Source: Betaproteobacteria bacterium (lineage in GTDB: Bacteria > Pseudomonadota > Gammaproteobacteria > Burkholderiales > SHXO01). Taken from it: a DNA stretch of 53,693 nucleotides. Numbering within the stretch: position 1 is the first letter of the stretch; each line of letters opens with the position of its first letter. The stretch is taken from assembly GCA_025356655.1 (NCBI GenBank), contig JANXRW010000051.1:1-53693 (forward strand), given 5' to 3'. The translations under genes and the position numbers were made by a program. This document shows, in pieces, positions 43,293 through 51,892 of the stretch. Under the pieces are notes generated by a model. It saw nothing but the letters and a program-made list of their open reading frames with translations. It was not told the origin of the DNA and did not search any database.

Positions 43293-44429
43293 TCAGGCAG
43301 GGTAGAGCGCGTCACGATCGATGTCCCGAAGACTGGCGCGGCCCAGGAGCGTGAGCGCGACGTCAATTTCGTTGCGCAGGATGGAAAGTGCGCGGGCTAC
43401 GCCAGCCTCCCCGCCGGATGCCAACCCGTATAAGAAGGGGCGGCCGATCATGCAGGCGTTGGCGCCCAGGGCAAATGCTTTGATGACGTCCGATCCGCGG
43501 CGCACGCCACCGTCCAAGATCACGTCACCCCGGCCGGCGACGGCATCGACCACGCCGGGCAGGGCGGCAATGGCTGAGGGGACGCCGTCGAGTTGACGGC
43601 CGCCGTGGTTGGAAACGATGACGCCTGCGACACCGTTATCCATGGCCAGTCGGGCGTCGAGCGGGTTCAGCACGCCCTTCAAGAGCACCGGCCCGCCAAA
43701 GAGGTCGGCTGCCCAGCGGACGTCCTTCCAGGTCACGGACTGGTCGAACTGGGAGTTGACGAAGGCGGCGATGGTGAAGAAGTCTTTACCCTTGGAGCCG
43801 GCATCGGAAAAGTTGGCGAGCGCGATCCGCGGGCTCGCGAGGAAGCGCAGCGTCCACCGGTAGTGCAGCGCAAAATCCAGGAGATTCGACGCCCTGAGCC
43901 GCGGTGGGATGGTGAACCCGTTACGGACGTCACGCTCACGGCTGCCCTGGGTCGCCAGGTCCACGGTGATGACGAGGGCCTGGCAACCCGCCGCCTTCGC
44001 CCGCCGGACCATCGAGGCGCAAAGCTCCCGATCTTTCATGACATAGAGTTGGAACCACCAAGGCGTGCGGATCGCCTCGGCGATCTGCTCGATACTGGAG
44101 GTCGCCATGGTGCTCAGGCAAAAGCCGGCACCAGCGGCTTGTGCAGCCCGCGCGGCGTCCATGGCCCCGCCCGGAGAGATGAGTGCGGGCAGGCCCGTGG
44201 GCGCCAAAATCAGTGGCAGGTCCTGGCGCTGCCCCAGCACGGTGGTGGAGTGGTCCAAATGGGACACATCGACTAACGCTCGGGGCAATAGGCGCAGCCG
44301 CGCGAAATCCGAGCGGTTGGCCTCCAGCGTGACCTCGTCGCCGGCGCCGCCGTCGATGAAGTCGAAAACCGCACGCGGCAGGCGCGCACGCGCAGCACGT
44401 CGCAGGTCGTCGATGCTGGTGATGATCAC
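43293..44429 (-). CDS. FMN-dependent alpha-hydroxyacid oxidase/dehydrogenase (LldD/glycolate oxidase family)
   Basis: 378 residues from GTG at 44429 (VIITSIDDLRRAARARLP), where homologues begin; GTG 44441 adds four residues. FMN and substrate motifs are FDFIDGGAGDEVTLEAN, LILAPTGLPALISPGG, STMATSSIEQIA, WFQLYVMKDRE, ITVDLATQGSRERDVRNGF, the active-site His in VSNHGGRQLDG and ILDGGVRRGSDV. It oxidises an L-2-hydroxy acid to the keto acid. It is the last gene of operon C, 31 bp after the lactonase-like gene. Lactate is the common substrate, but a sugar-derived hydroxy acid fits the context. Confidence 0.9.
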   Translation of the reverse strand: MIITSIDDLRRAARARLPRAVFDFIDGGAGDEVTLEANRSDFARLRLLPRALVDVSHLDHSTTVLGQRQDLPLILAPTGLPALISPGGAMDAARAAQAAGAGFCLSTMATSSIEQIAEAIRTPWWFQLYVMKDRELCASMVRRAKAAGCQALVITVDLATQGSRERDVRNGFTIPPRLRASNLLDFALHYRWTLRFLASPRIALANFSDAGSKGKDFFTIAAFVNSQFDQSVTWKDVRWAADLFGGPVLLKGVLNPLDARLAMDNGVAGVIVSNHGGRQLDGVPSAIAALPGVVDAVAGRGDVILDGGVRRGSDVIKAFALGANACMIGRPFLYGLASGGEAGVARALSILRNEIDVALTLLGRASLRDIDRDALYPA

Positions 44430-44460
44430 GTCCGCTGCCACTCCCGCCGGCGCGCCGCGA

Positions 44461-46446
44461 CTAGTGCGCGCTGTCGAGCGACAGGAACGCCACGGCGTAG
44501 GGTCCGAGCTGCAGCGCGTCCAGGTTCTCAAGCACCTGGCGGTGCTGTTGGAACTCGACCGGCCGGCAGGTTGCCGCCAGGAAAGTCGCCTCATCGAGCA
44601 CGCCCATCCAGGCCGTGCCGTTTGGCGCACCGCGCAGCGTCACGGTCTGCGCCGTCGCGGTGAGGTTCGCCAGCCAGAGCGTCGTGCCCTTCCGGGTTCC
44701 GTAGGCCAGCGCGCGAACGGCCCCGGGAGCTGAGGAACTCACCGCGCGCAGCTTCTGCCCTGCGCCCCTGGCAACCCCGGAGAGCACATGAAAGCCCGGA
44801 TAGACCGCAGCGCCGGGCGTCGTGTCGTAGAAAGGCTGATCCTGGTCCATGGGGCGATAGATGTAGCCTAGGGGGCCCGTGGAAGCGCCCAGGCTGATGG
44901 ATTCGAGGCCCTCGTAGGCCAGCGTTGCCAGGTAGCCCAAGGCCCAACTGGCACCGAACAAGCCACGCTGGCGCGGGTCCATGCGCGCGAGGCACACGCG
45001 GATGTTGTCCGGATTGGGTGTGAAGCTGGCCCCATGGGGATTGTCGCGGCAGCCGATGGCTGAGGGGCCCACGCGGTAGGCCGCCTGTCCCAGGAAAGAC
45101 CGTGCCGTCTGCACCTGGAAGGGCAGGGCCTCGAGCGTCTCCATGACGGAGCGGTCGTCGGCTGCGTGCACGATCGGGCAGGTGGTGTTGCTCGCGAAGT
45201 CCAGCAGGCTCGCGGGGGGGCGCTTGCGATTGAGTTCCGTGAAGAATGACAGCATTCCGCCGCCCAGACGCACGCCGGGGAACGCGGTGCGGGCGGCCGC
45301 GTACAGTTCCTCCAGGGCCGGAGCGGGCGGACGCTCGCCGCCGGGTAGCACCGACTTGAGGTCACCCTCCGGACATAGCATCAGGGCCGAGGGCTTGAGG
45401 CCGGCCTCGCGCACATGGGCAGCGGCCCGTTCGAGTTCCTCGTGGAATCCGTCCACGCGGCGCACCAGGATTTCCAGCAAGGGGACTGCGCCCGTCTGTT
45501 CACACAGCACGCGATAACCGTAGAGGTCGGCCAGCACCTCCGGGCGCGCGCTGTCGTAGCGGCAGGCGAGGACTCGGGGGTGGGCCAGCTTGAGCAAATG
45601 GAGGCGTTGCAGGCTTGGGGCGATCTCCTCTGCTGGCAGGCCCAGCCCCACGGGCGGCAGGACCTCGTCGAGATGTTTACCCAGTCGGACCTCTATCGCA
45701 GCGCCCACATTTTCTGGGGCCTTGGACTTGGCTGCCTTGCCCGCGAGGCTCAAGGTGACGCTCTGCTGCACTTCCTCGCCAGCAGCCAGCGTGTAGGGCC
45801 AGGGCAGAGCAAGCGGGCGCACGTAGGTCTTGAAGGAGGCGTCGGTCCAATTGCGGTGATCCTCCATCTCAAAGGTGTCCCCCTCCATGCGTACCGTGAC
45901 CGTCAGCCCCGGCAAGGCCTCGTGGGTGAGCGCCCGGATGTTCCGGTGGGGCTGCACAGGATCCACCAGGGCCGGGAAGCCTGCCGCCTCCAGGGAGCCG
46001 TCCACGTGCTCTACGCTGAGCGGGTGACCCGCCGTGCCCGCGAGCGGGTGCAGGACGACGAAGCCCGTGCGCGCCGTCAAAAAAGTCGCGGCGGGGCGTG
46101 CCACGCAGTCGAAGCTGAGGCTACCGTCGGGTCTGCCCTCGATGCGAGCGCTAAATTGCAGTTCCTGTCCCTCGCGCTGGCACAGCGCGTCGTAGGTGAT
46201 GGAGAAACCCGGCTGCGCGCGGTTGATCTGGAGCTTGCTCAGCTTCGGCACGTAGGTGCCCCAATTTTCGTCGCGGACCAGGAAAGCCAGGCTGCGCAGC
46301 ACTTCCACGCCATGCACGCGCAGGTAACGCAGCGCACCGTTGTCGAACTCCACGGTGAGCGGACCGGCGCTCAGGATTTCGCCCGGGAGATCGGGCTGCG
46401 TCGTCCCGCAGCGAACGACCGCCGACGATGGAAGTGGTTTAGCCAT
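44461..46446 (-). CDS. D-apionate lactonase-like protein
   Basis: 661 residues, no signal peptide, so cytoplasmic. It reads as a two-part protein: an N-terminal beta-rich region (VEFDNGALRYLRVHGVEVLR, VRDENWGTYVPKLS, VVLHPLAGTAG, MEGDTFEMEDHRNWTDASFK) and a C-terminal region that looks like a TIM barrel plus a beta domain (LRPALMLCPEG-like SALMLCPEGDLKS; SNTTCPIVHAADDRSVMETL). From memory these stretches resemble ApnL, the D-apionate lactonase of apiose catabolism, and related uncharacterised proteins; a search would settle this. It is co-transcribed with a sugar ABC importer and an alpha-hydroxyacid oxidase. A lactonase or other hydrolase for a branched or uncommon sugar acid is the working idea. 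Confidence 0.55.
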   Translation of the reverse strand: MAKPLPSSAVVRCGTTQPDLPGEILSAGPLTVEFDNGALRYLRVHGVEVLRSLAFLVRDENWGTYVPKLSKLQINRAQPGFSITYDALCQREGQELQFSARIEGRPDGSLSFDCVARPAATFLTARTGFVVLHPLAGTAGHPLSVEHVDGSLEAAGFPALVDPVQPHRNIRALTHEALPGLTVTVRMEGDTFEMEDHRNWTDASFKTYVRPLALPWPYTLAAGEEVQQSVTLSLAGKAAKSKAPENVGAAIEVRLGKHLDEVLPPVGLGLPAEEIAPSLQRLHLLKLAHPRVLACRYDSARPEVLADLYGYRVLCEQTGAVPLLEILVRRVDGFHEELERAAAHVREAGLKPSALMLCPEGDLKSVLPGGERPPAPALEELYAAARTAFPGVRLGGGMLSFFTELNRKRPPASLLDFASNTTCPIVHAADDRSVMETLEALPFQVQTARSFLGQAAYRVGPSAIGCRDNPHGASFTPNPDNIRVCLARMDPRQRGLFGASWALGYLATLAYEGLESISLGASTGPLGYIYRPMDQDQPFYDTTPGAAVYPGFHVLSGVARGAGQKLRAVSSSAPGAVRALAYGTRKGTTLWLANLTATAQTVTLRGAPNGTAWMGVLDEATFLAATCRPVEFQQHRQVLENLDALQLGPYAVAFLSLDSAH

Positions 46447-46482
46447 GGAGGAGTTGTCCTTCTTCTGAGGGTTTGAGGGAGC

Positions 46483-47583
46483 TCAGATGACCCGATTCGT
46501 TTCCGGATCGATGAGCACCGCGCGATTCATGTCCAAAGCCAAATCCAACTTCTCGCCCGGACGCGAAACGTCGTGGGACTGTAACTCGGCGACTACGTCA
46601 CGCTCGCCCAGGCGGAAGGTGGCATAGGTGCGCGAACCGGTGGGCTGCACGAGATCGATGAGCGCGCTGTAACGCACTAGGCCCTCGCGGGCGTCGTCGC
46701 CGGCCGCCCGCAGGATGTGCTCGGGGCGCAGCCCCAGGGTGAGCGCGCCGCCGCGGCGAGCTTCCAGGGCGCCCCGGCGCGCGGCCGGCAGTGGAAGGCT
46801 CAGGGTGGGAGTCAGTCGTACCGCCGGCCCCGAGGACTGCTCATCGACGGTGGCGGGAAGGAAGTTCATGGCGGGCGAGCCCAGGAACCCGGCCACGTAG
46901 CCCGTGGCGGGCCGCTCGTAAAGGTCGAGCGGGCTTCCTGCCTGTTCGATGCGGCCTTCGCGCAGCAGCACGATCCGATCGGCCATGGTCATCGCCTCCA
47001 CCTGGTCGTGGGTGACGTAGATCATCGTCTTGCCCAACTCCTGATGCAGGCGCTTGATCTCGCCGCGCATCTCGTCGCGCAACTGCGCATCGAGGTTCGA
47101 CAAGGGTTCATCGAAGAGGTAGAGGCGGGCGTTTCGGACGATGGCCCGTCCAATGGCCACCCGCTGGAGCTGACCGCCCGAGAGCTGTCGCGGGAAGCGT
47201 TGGAGCAGGTGGTCGATGGCGAGCATGCGGGCAGCGCGGCGCACCTTGGGCTCGATCTCCGACTTGGGCGTGCGCCGCGCGCGCAATCCGAAGGCGATAT
47301 TGTCGAACACAGTCATGTAGGGGTAGAGCGCGTAGTTCTGGAACACCATGGCGATGTCCCGGTCCTTGGGCGCCACATCGTTTACGCGCTCTCCGGCGAT
47401 TTCGATGTCGCCGGCATCCGCATCCTCAAGGCCCGCGATCGTGCGCAGCAGGGTGCTCTTTCCGCAGCCGGACTGGCCCACCAGGACGGTGAACTCACCC
47501 GCGGGGATTTCCAGGTCGATGCCCCGCACGGCGTGGACCGGCCCGTAGTGTTTGTGCAGTGCCTTGATTTTGAGGTCGGCCAT
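46483..47583 (-). CDS. Sugar ABC transporter ATP-binding protein (MalK/UgpC type)
   Basis: 366 residues from ATG at 47583, preceded by AGGAA. Walker A VGQSGCGKST (about 35-44), Q-loop VFQNYALYPYMTVFDN, signature LSGGQLQRVAIGRAIV, Walker B LYLFDEPLSNLDAQL, and His of the switch in IYVTHDQVEAMT. The C-terminal TOBE/MalK-type domain (GLRPEHILRAAG, SRTYATFRLGE) is typical of carbohydrate importers that may be regulated by PTS or other proteins. It powers the importer made with the two permeases and the binding protein. Confidence 0.95.
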   Translation of the reverse strand: MADLKIKALHKHYGPVHAVRGIDLEIPAGEFTVLVGQSGCGKSTLLRTIAGLEDADAGDIEIAGERVNDVAPKDRDIAMVFQNYALYPYMTVFDNIAFGLRARRTPKSEIEPKVRRAARMLAIDHLLQRFPRQLSGGQLQRVAIGRAIVRNARLYLFDEPLSNLDAQLRDEMRGEIKRLHQELGKTMIYVTHDQVEAMTMADRIVLLREGRIEQAGSPLDLYERPATGYVAGFLGSPAMNFLPATVDEQSSGPAVRLTPTLSLPLPAARRGALEARRGGALTLGLRPEHILRAAGDDAREGLVRYSALIDLVQPTGSRTYATFRLGERDVVAELQSHDVSRPGEKLDLALDMNRAVLIDPETNRVI

Positions 47584-47597
47584 GGCCTTGTCGGTTC

Positions 47598-48428
47598 CTA
47601 ACCTTTTACCGCGCCCAGCGAGATGCCGCGGACGAGGTAGCGCTGCATGAATCCCACGGCGATAAAGATGGGTAGGGTACCCAGCACCGACATGGCGGAG
47701 ATCTTGGACCAAAAGTTCGACTGCCCGCCGAAGTAATGTGTGACTTGCACGGTATAGGTGGTCACCTCCGTGCGCGTGAGCACCAGGGCGAAGAGAAAGT
47801 CGTTCCAAGCGAAGACGAAGGTGAAAATGGCCGTGGCAAGCATCCCCGCGCGTGCCATGGGCAACACCACTTTCCAGATCACCTCCCAGCGCGTGCACCC
47901 GTCCACCAGGGCGGATTCCTCCAGGGCCTTGGGGATATCCTGGATGTAGCCGCGCATCATCCAGATGACGTAGGGGAGGTTGAAGGCCGTGTAGAGCAGG
48001 ATCACGCCCAGGAAACTGTCCACCAAGCCCAGCCATACGTAGAGCAGGAAGATCGGAAAAACCACTGCGATGGGTGGGATCATGCGCTGGGATAGGATCC
48101 AATCCGACAGGCGGTCACCACCGGTGCGGAAGCGCGCGATGCTGTAGGCGCAAAGCGTACCGAGCAGCATCGCCAGCACGGTGCTCACTCCCGCCACCAC
48201 CAGGCTGTTCCAGACGGTCAGCGCATCCCCGTCCCTGAACAGCACAGCGTAGTTGCCGAACTGCAACTGCGCGGGGAACCAACGCGGCGGGTAGGCGTAG
48301 ATCTCGTCGGCGGTCTTTAACGAGATCATGAAGAGCCAGTAGATCGGGAAGAGGAAGACCAGCGTGACGGCCGTGGCGAGCATCAGGCGCAGCCCCTGGC
48401 GCACCTGGCGGCGAGCCGGCCCCCTCAC
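47598..48428 (-). CDS. Sugar ABC transporter permease (MalG type)
   Basis: 276 residues, six predicted membrane helices. The EAA motif EESALVDGCTRWEVIWKVVLP contacts the ATPase (first 20 residues SALVDGCTRWEVIWKVVLP shown within). N-terminal TLVFLFPIYWLFMISLKTAD and C-terminal GFMQRYLVRGISLGAVKG are typical of CUT1 MalG-like subunits. Its start overlaps the stop of the other permease gene by 4 bp (ATGA at 48425-48428). Confidence 0.94.
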   Translation of the reverse strand: MRGPARRQVRQGLRLMLATAVTLVFLFPIYWLFMISLKTADEIYAYPPRWFPAQLQFGNYAVLFRDGDALTVWNSLVVAGVSTVLAMLLGTLCAYSIARFRTGGDRLSDWILSQRMIPPIAVVFPIFLLYVWLGLVDSFLGVILLYTAFNLPYVIWMMRGYIQDIPKALEESALVDGCTRWEVIWKVVLPMARAGMLATAIFTFVFAWNDFLFALVLTRTEVTTYTVQVTHYFGGQSNFWSKISAMSVLGTLPIFIAVGFMQRYLVRGISLGAVKG

Positions 48429-49315
48429 CGGGACAACTCCACGCGGCGCAGGGCCGCCATCACCAGGCCAGAGAGCAGGAGGATGACCAGGAAAGCGACC
48501 GCTGCGGTGTAGCTGATCTCAAACTGCTGGAAGCCCTTGATGTAGGTAAATATGGAGATAGTCTCGGTGCGCATGCCGGGTCCGCCCTGTGTGAGCGCCC
48601 AGACCACGTCGAAGATCCGAAACAGGTCCAGCCCTCGGATCAGCACCGCAACCGCCATCACCGGCCAGATGGCCGGCAGCACGATACGGAAGAAGGTCCG
48701 CCAGTAGCCCGCGCCATCGATGGCCGCTGCTTCCATCTGCGAGCGGTCGACGCTCGCCAGCGCGGCCAGCAGCAGGATGAACATGAACGGCGTCCACTGC
48801 CAGACTTCAGCCAGGATAATGGCCGGGTACACCAGTTCGGGGTTGATGGTCCACAGCAGCGGCATCTCCCGGCCGAACACCCAGCCCAGGATCTGATTCA
48901 CCGGGCCGAAGCGATTGTCCAGTAACAGGGACCACGTGGCGCCCGCAACGATGGGCGAGACCACCACCGGGAGCACCAGCAGGCCGACGAACACCGAGCG
49001 CCCGGGCATTTTGTCGAGGAAGAGCTGCGCCAGCGCCAAGCCCAGGAGCAACTCCAGGGGGAGCGCAATGGCGGTGAAGAGGACGGTGTGCAGCAGCGAT
49101 GTCCACAGGCGTGGGTCATGGAAGAGCTGGATGTAATTCACCAGCCCCTGGAAGCTTTTGTCGTTGTCGGTCATGGTGATGCCCTGGAAACTGGCAACCA
49201 CCAGATAGGCGAGGGGAAACACACCCACGAGTAACAGGATGAGGATGGCCGGAGCCACCAGAAGCAAGGGGAAGTTGCGGTCCGCGAAACGCGCGGTCCC
49301 GCCCCTGGAGGCCAA
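48425..49315 (-). CDS. Sugar ABC transporter permease (MalF type)
   Basis: 296 residues, about six membrane helices. The EAA motif is MEAAAIDGAGYWRTFFRIVLP (core AAAIDGAGYWRTFF). LILLLVGVFPLAYLVVASF begins the protein and VVSPIVAGATWSLLLDNRFG lies in the middle. It forms a heterodimer with the MalG-type permease. It starts 92 bp after the binding-protein stop, a gap that holds two hairpins. Confidence 0.94.
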   Translation of the reverse strand: MASRGGTARFADRNFPLLLVAPAILILLLVGVFPLAYLVVASFQGITMTDNDKSFQGLVNYIQLFHDPRLWTSLLHTVLFTAIALPLELLLGLALAQLFLDKMPGRSVFVGLLVLPVVVSPIVAGATWSLLLDNRFGPVNQILGWVFGREMPLLWTINPELVYPAIILAEVWQWTPFMFILLLAALASVDRSQMEAAAIDGAGYWRTFFRIVLPAIWPVMAVAVLIRGLDLFRIFDVVWALTQGGPGMRTETISIFTYIKGFQQFEISYTAAVAFLVILLLSGLVMAALRRVELSR

Positions 49316-49337
49316 GGGCAGGGCCTAGGGCTGCGGG

Positions 49338-49396
49338 CGCGCGCGCCGGAGTTCCGGTCGCGCGCTCGACACGGCCGGGGTAGTCCATACCCCGGC
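49338..49396 (-). promoter_or_regulatory. Pair of hairpins between binding-protein and permease genes
   Basis: First on the minus strand is a 9-bp stem GCCGGGGTA / TACCCCGGC with a 5-base loop (49374-49396), 11 bp after the binding-protein stop. Second is a GC-rich stem (about 49338-49365, CCGGA / TCCGG core extended by GCGCGC). Hairpins here are common in ABC operons; they protect the binding-protein mRNA and lower expression of the permease genes. Neither has a T-tract, so full termination is unlikely. Confidence 0.55.
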
Positions 49397-49407
49397 GAGG
49401 ACTGAGA

Positions 49408-50874
49408 TCACTTGGGATAGGCGCCCGATTTGGCGGCCCAGCCCGCATACACAGCCTTTTGCCGGTCTACGCCCACCTTTTGGGTGACGGCATCCCACTG
49501 GCTGGCCATCTCGTCGAGGATCGCCTTGGGATCGTCGCCGGCCCACAGGCGCTGGATGCCCTGGCGGATGGCTTCCTCATACTTGTCCGTCTGGATCAGC
49601 GACAGGTCCAGAAGGCCGGTCTCCGATGCCTGCTTGAGGGTGGCCAGGTAGTGCTTCGCATCGGGCCACAGTGCCAGATAGGACGGCGCGCTGTAGTGCG
49701 AGGTGCGGAAGGGGTCACGCAGCGAATAGGGGAGTTCCGTGCGTTGCAGGGAGATCTCTTCGCTGTTGAGCCACTGGATGAACAGGTAGGCGACTTCCTT
49801 CTGCTTGCTGGTGGAGGCCACCGAGAGCGCAAAGCCCGCCGCCAGTTCCGGGTGCCCGCCCGGGGGCAGGGCGTAGCCTACCTTGCCGGCGATCTTGGAC
49901 TTCGGGACCCAGTCCAGCGCCTTCTCGTCCGCGAGGTAACCCGCGGCCCAGCGCCCGTAGGGTGGCCAGGAGATGGTCATCGCGCTCTCGCCCTTCAAGA
50001 ACGTGGCGAGGTTGTCCACGAAGCCGAACTTCTCCACGCCCTTGGGCATGAACCGGTTCTCGTTACGCATCTCGGTGAGCACCTTGACACCGATGGGGCT
50101 GTTCACCGTCGCCTTCATGGTGTTCGCGTCGAAGAAGCGACCCCCTTCGTTGCGGAAGCGCTCCTCGAACATGAACATCGCGTAGGGCGCTTCGCGGAAG
50201 AAGGCGGCACCGTAGACACCCTCCTTCTTAAGCTTCTCGGTCAGGAAGTTGCCGATCTCGTCGAATTGCTTCCAAGTGGTGGGCGGTGCCAGTTCGTAGT
50301 TGAACTTCGCTTTGAAGTCCTTCTTCAGGCCCGCATTGGCGAAGATGTCCTTCCGGTAGTACATGACGAAAACGTCACCGTCGTCGGGGAAGCCGTAGAT
50401 CTTCCCGTTGACCTTCATCTGGTTGTCGCGATAGGTCGGGGCGATCTTCTGCAACTCGTCGCGGAAGCCGAACTTGTCCACGTAGGTGTCGAGCTGCTCC
50501 AGGGCACCGGCCTGTACCAGGTCGGGCATCCAGGCGGGAATCACGTTCAGCGCATCGTAGGCGCCCGTACCGGCGCGATACTCTTGCATGATTTTGGTGA
50601 ACATCTCGGCCGTGGGGACCTCGATCACCTTGACCTTGACGCCGGTTAGTTTTTCCCAGAGGGGGCCGGAGAATTTCTGCGGGTCCAGGGATTGGAGGCC
50701 AGCTTCCCAAACGATGGTGATGGTCTTGCCGGCGTATTTCTTGGCGGCCTCGACCGCCCGATCGCCAGCGGTCTCAGCGCCAGCGAGCGCGCTCCAGGCG
50801 AGCACGGCGGACGCCATGCCAGCCAAGGTCAGCGTGCGAAGGGCCCGCGACCAAGGCAGAGCGGGTCTGCTCAT
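49408..50874 (-). CDS. Sugar ABC transporter substrate-binding protein
   Basis: 488 residues from ATG at 50874, with GGGAGGA ideally placed; an ATG at 50889 is inside that ribosome site. The signal peptide runs to about residue 33 (SALAGA / ETAGDR) without a lipobox, so it is a soluble periplasmic protein. The mature part has the maltose-binding-protein type fold: TITIVWEAGLQSLDPQKFSG, IPAWMPDLVQAGALEQLDTY, YGFPDDGDVFVMYYRKD and GESAMTISWPPYGRW. It is larger than most (about 420 residues usual), with long inserts. It is first in operon C and sets import specificity; the ligand is unknown but probably a carbohydrate. Confidence 0.92.
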   Translation of the reverse strand: MSRPALPWSRALRTLTLAGMASAVLAWSALAGAETAGDRAVEAAKKYAGKTITIVWEAGLQSLDPQKFSGPLWEKLTGVKVKVIEVPTAEMFTKIMQEYRAGTGAYDALNVIPAWMPDLVQAGALEQLDTYVDKFGFRDELQKIAPTYRDNQMKVNGKIYGFPDDGDVFVMYYRKDIFANAGLKKDFKAKFNYELAPPTTWKQFDEIGNFLTEKLKKEGVYGAAFFREAPYAMFMFEERFRNEGGRFFDANTMKATVNSPIGVKVLTEMRNENRFMPKGVEKFGFVDNLATFLKGESAMTISWPPYGRWAAGYLADEKALDWVPKSKIAGKVGYALPPGGHPELAAGFALSVASTSKQKEVAYLFIQWLNSEEISLQRTELPYSLRDPFRTSHYSAPSYLALWPDAKHYLATLKQASETGLLDLSLIQTDKYEEAIRQGIQRLWAGDDPKAILDEMASQWDAVTQKVGVDRQKAVYAGWAAKSGAYPK

Positions 50875-50888
50875 GATGTATCCTCCCA

Positions 50889-50902
50889 TGATAACGTTAT
50901 GT
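50889..50902 (-). promoter_or_regulatory. LacI-family operator-like palindrome
   Basis: The perfect palindrome ATAACGTTAT (50891-50900) extends to TGATAACGTTATGT with partial symmetry. It has the central CG and AACGTT core of LacI/GalR-family operators. It lies directly upstream of the ribosome site of the binding-protein gene, where a repressor would block operon C. A hairpin GAAGCC-CGAA-GGCTTC (50911-50926) lies beside it. No LacI-type gene is in the window. Confidence 0.55.
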
Positions 50903-50926
50903 TTTGTGGCGAAGCCCGAAGGCTTC

Positions 50927-51310
50927 TGTATTCTTAGTTTTACCGCTTGGCAGCGCACCGGGCCCGCTTCCTCCCCAGGGACGGCCCGTCCCCGGGGAAG
51001 AAGCGGCGCCAAGCGCGCCCCTGCCATCAACCGAGCAGGCGACGGATTATGTTGAACAGCGCTGCGCACTGTCAAGCAAGCGCGCGCTCGAGCAGGCGCC
51101 GCGCAACTCGCACGGGCGAGGATCGAGCCCGCGAGTCCGTCGCAGCGACGCCCTAGTCAGAGACGGCAGCTGCGACCCGGTAAATCCGCGAGCACCGCCG
51201 TGCCCTTCGTCCCGGGGTGGCTGCTCGACGCTGCGGTCAAGCGAGGAGCGTGGGGCATGTGCAGTGCAGGATGCGCTGCATTATCTGCTTTAAGCCGCGC
51301 TGGCGGACCC
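50927..51310. other. Intergenic stretch upstream of operon C
   Basis: About 385 bases. It should carry the promoter of operon C (minus), but no consensus pair is clear; AT-rich TAAGAAT near 50930 is a weak -10 candidate. No gene is supported. Towards 51310 it grades into the degraded toxin-antitoxin region. Confidence 0.4.
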
Positions 51311-51472
51311 TTGCGGCGAGCGGTGCATCCGGTGGTGATGACCCGCACCGCGCTCGAGGCGAAGTTGGCGCGTGGCGAGCGCTTCATTGCGAGGGTGGCG
51401 CGCGGGCAGAAGATATTTCTGTCAGGCGATGCCAATGAGTTCGCGGAGCTGGCCGAAGATCGGGCAGCTTAA
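51311..51472 (+). pseudogene. C-terminal fragment of an MNT-type nucleotidyltransferase antitoxin
   Basis: The frame encodes LRRAVHPVVMTRTALEAKLA, RGERFIARVARGQKIFLSGD and NEFAELAEDRAA, then TAA. This resembles the end of minimal nucleotidyltransferases (PVVM..., KLxxG..F..RV, KIFL.GD), with the catalytic GSxxx...D region absent. It is directly followed by a HEPN-like remnant, the usual MNT-HEPN order. It is only about 53 codons and non-functional. Confidence 0.5.
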
Positions 51473-51892
51473 GGAACCCGGCCCGACGCCGCCGAGGTGC
51501 AGCGGTTGCTCTCAGCGGGGGTGAGAAACCTCGCCGACGCGCGCGTGACCAGGATCGGCCTCGAGACGCGCTTCGATGCAGCGTACGAGGCACTCATGGA
51601 GTCAGCGCTGGCCGCGTTGTGGCGCATGGCTACCGGCCGGACACGAATCGTCCGGGGGATCGGGATCATCTGACGCTGGCGCCGGGGCTGCTGCTGACCA
51701 TTGGCCTCACGCGAGCCCCGGGCCACGGTGATCGATACGCTGCAACGCACGCGCAATCCGTCCGATTACACGGGTGAGGATATCGGCGATTCCTCGACGG
51801 AACATTGCATCGCCGAGGCCGAAGGATTGTTGCCGGATGTCACGGCCTAGCTCAAGGTCCATCGGGAGCAGCTGATAATTCCGCAGAGATGA
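51473..51892 (+). pseudogene. Decayed HEPN-domain toxin gene
   Basis: Three reading segments join into one HEPN-like protein: DAAEVQRLLSAGVRNLADAR and LETRFDAAYEALMESALAAL (frame 1, to about 51625); YRPDTNRPGD, HLTLAPGLLLTIGL (frame 2, about 51630-51715); and VIDTLQRTRNPSDYTGEDIG, CIAEAEGLLPDVTA (frame 3, to TAG 51848-51850), then LKVHREQL. Two frameshifts and one stop are needed. The conserved RxxxN-H-like HEPN motif appears as RTRNPSDY (His replaced by Tyr, as in some families). It pairs with the upstream MNT fragment. Confidence 0.55.

Noticed and set aside
45415..46476. Open frame of 353 codons on the plus strand opposite the lactonase-like gene
   Set aside because: Antisense shadow with no ribosome site; the minus gene fits an operon.
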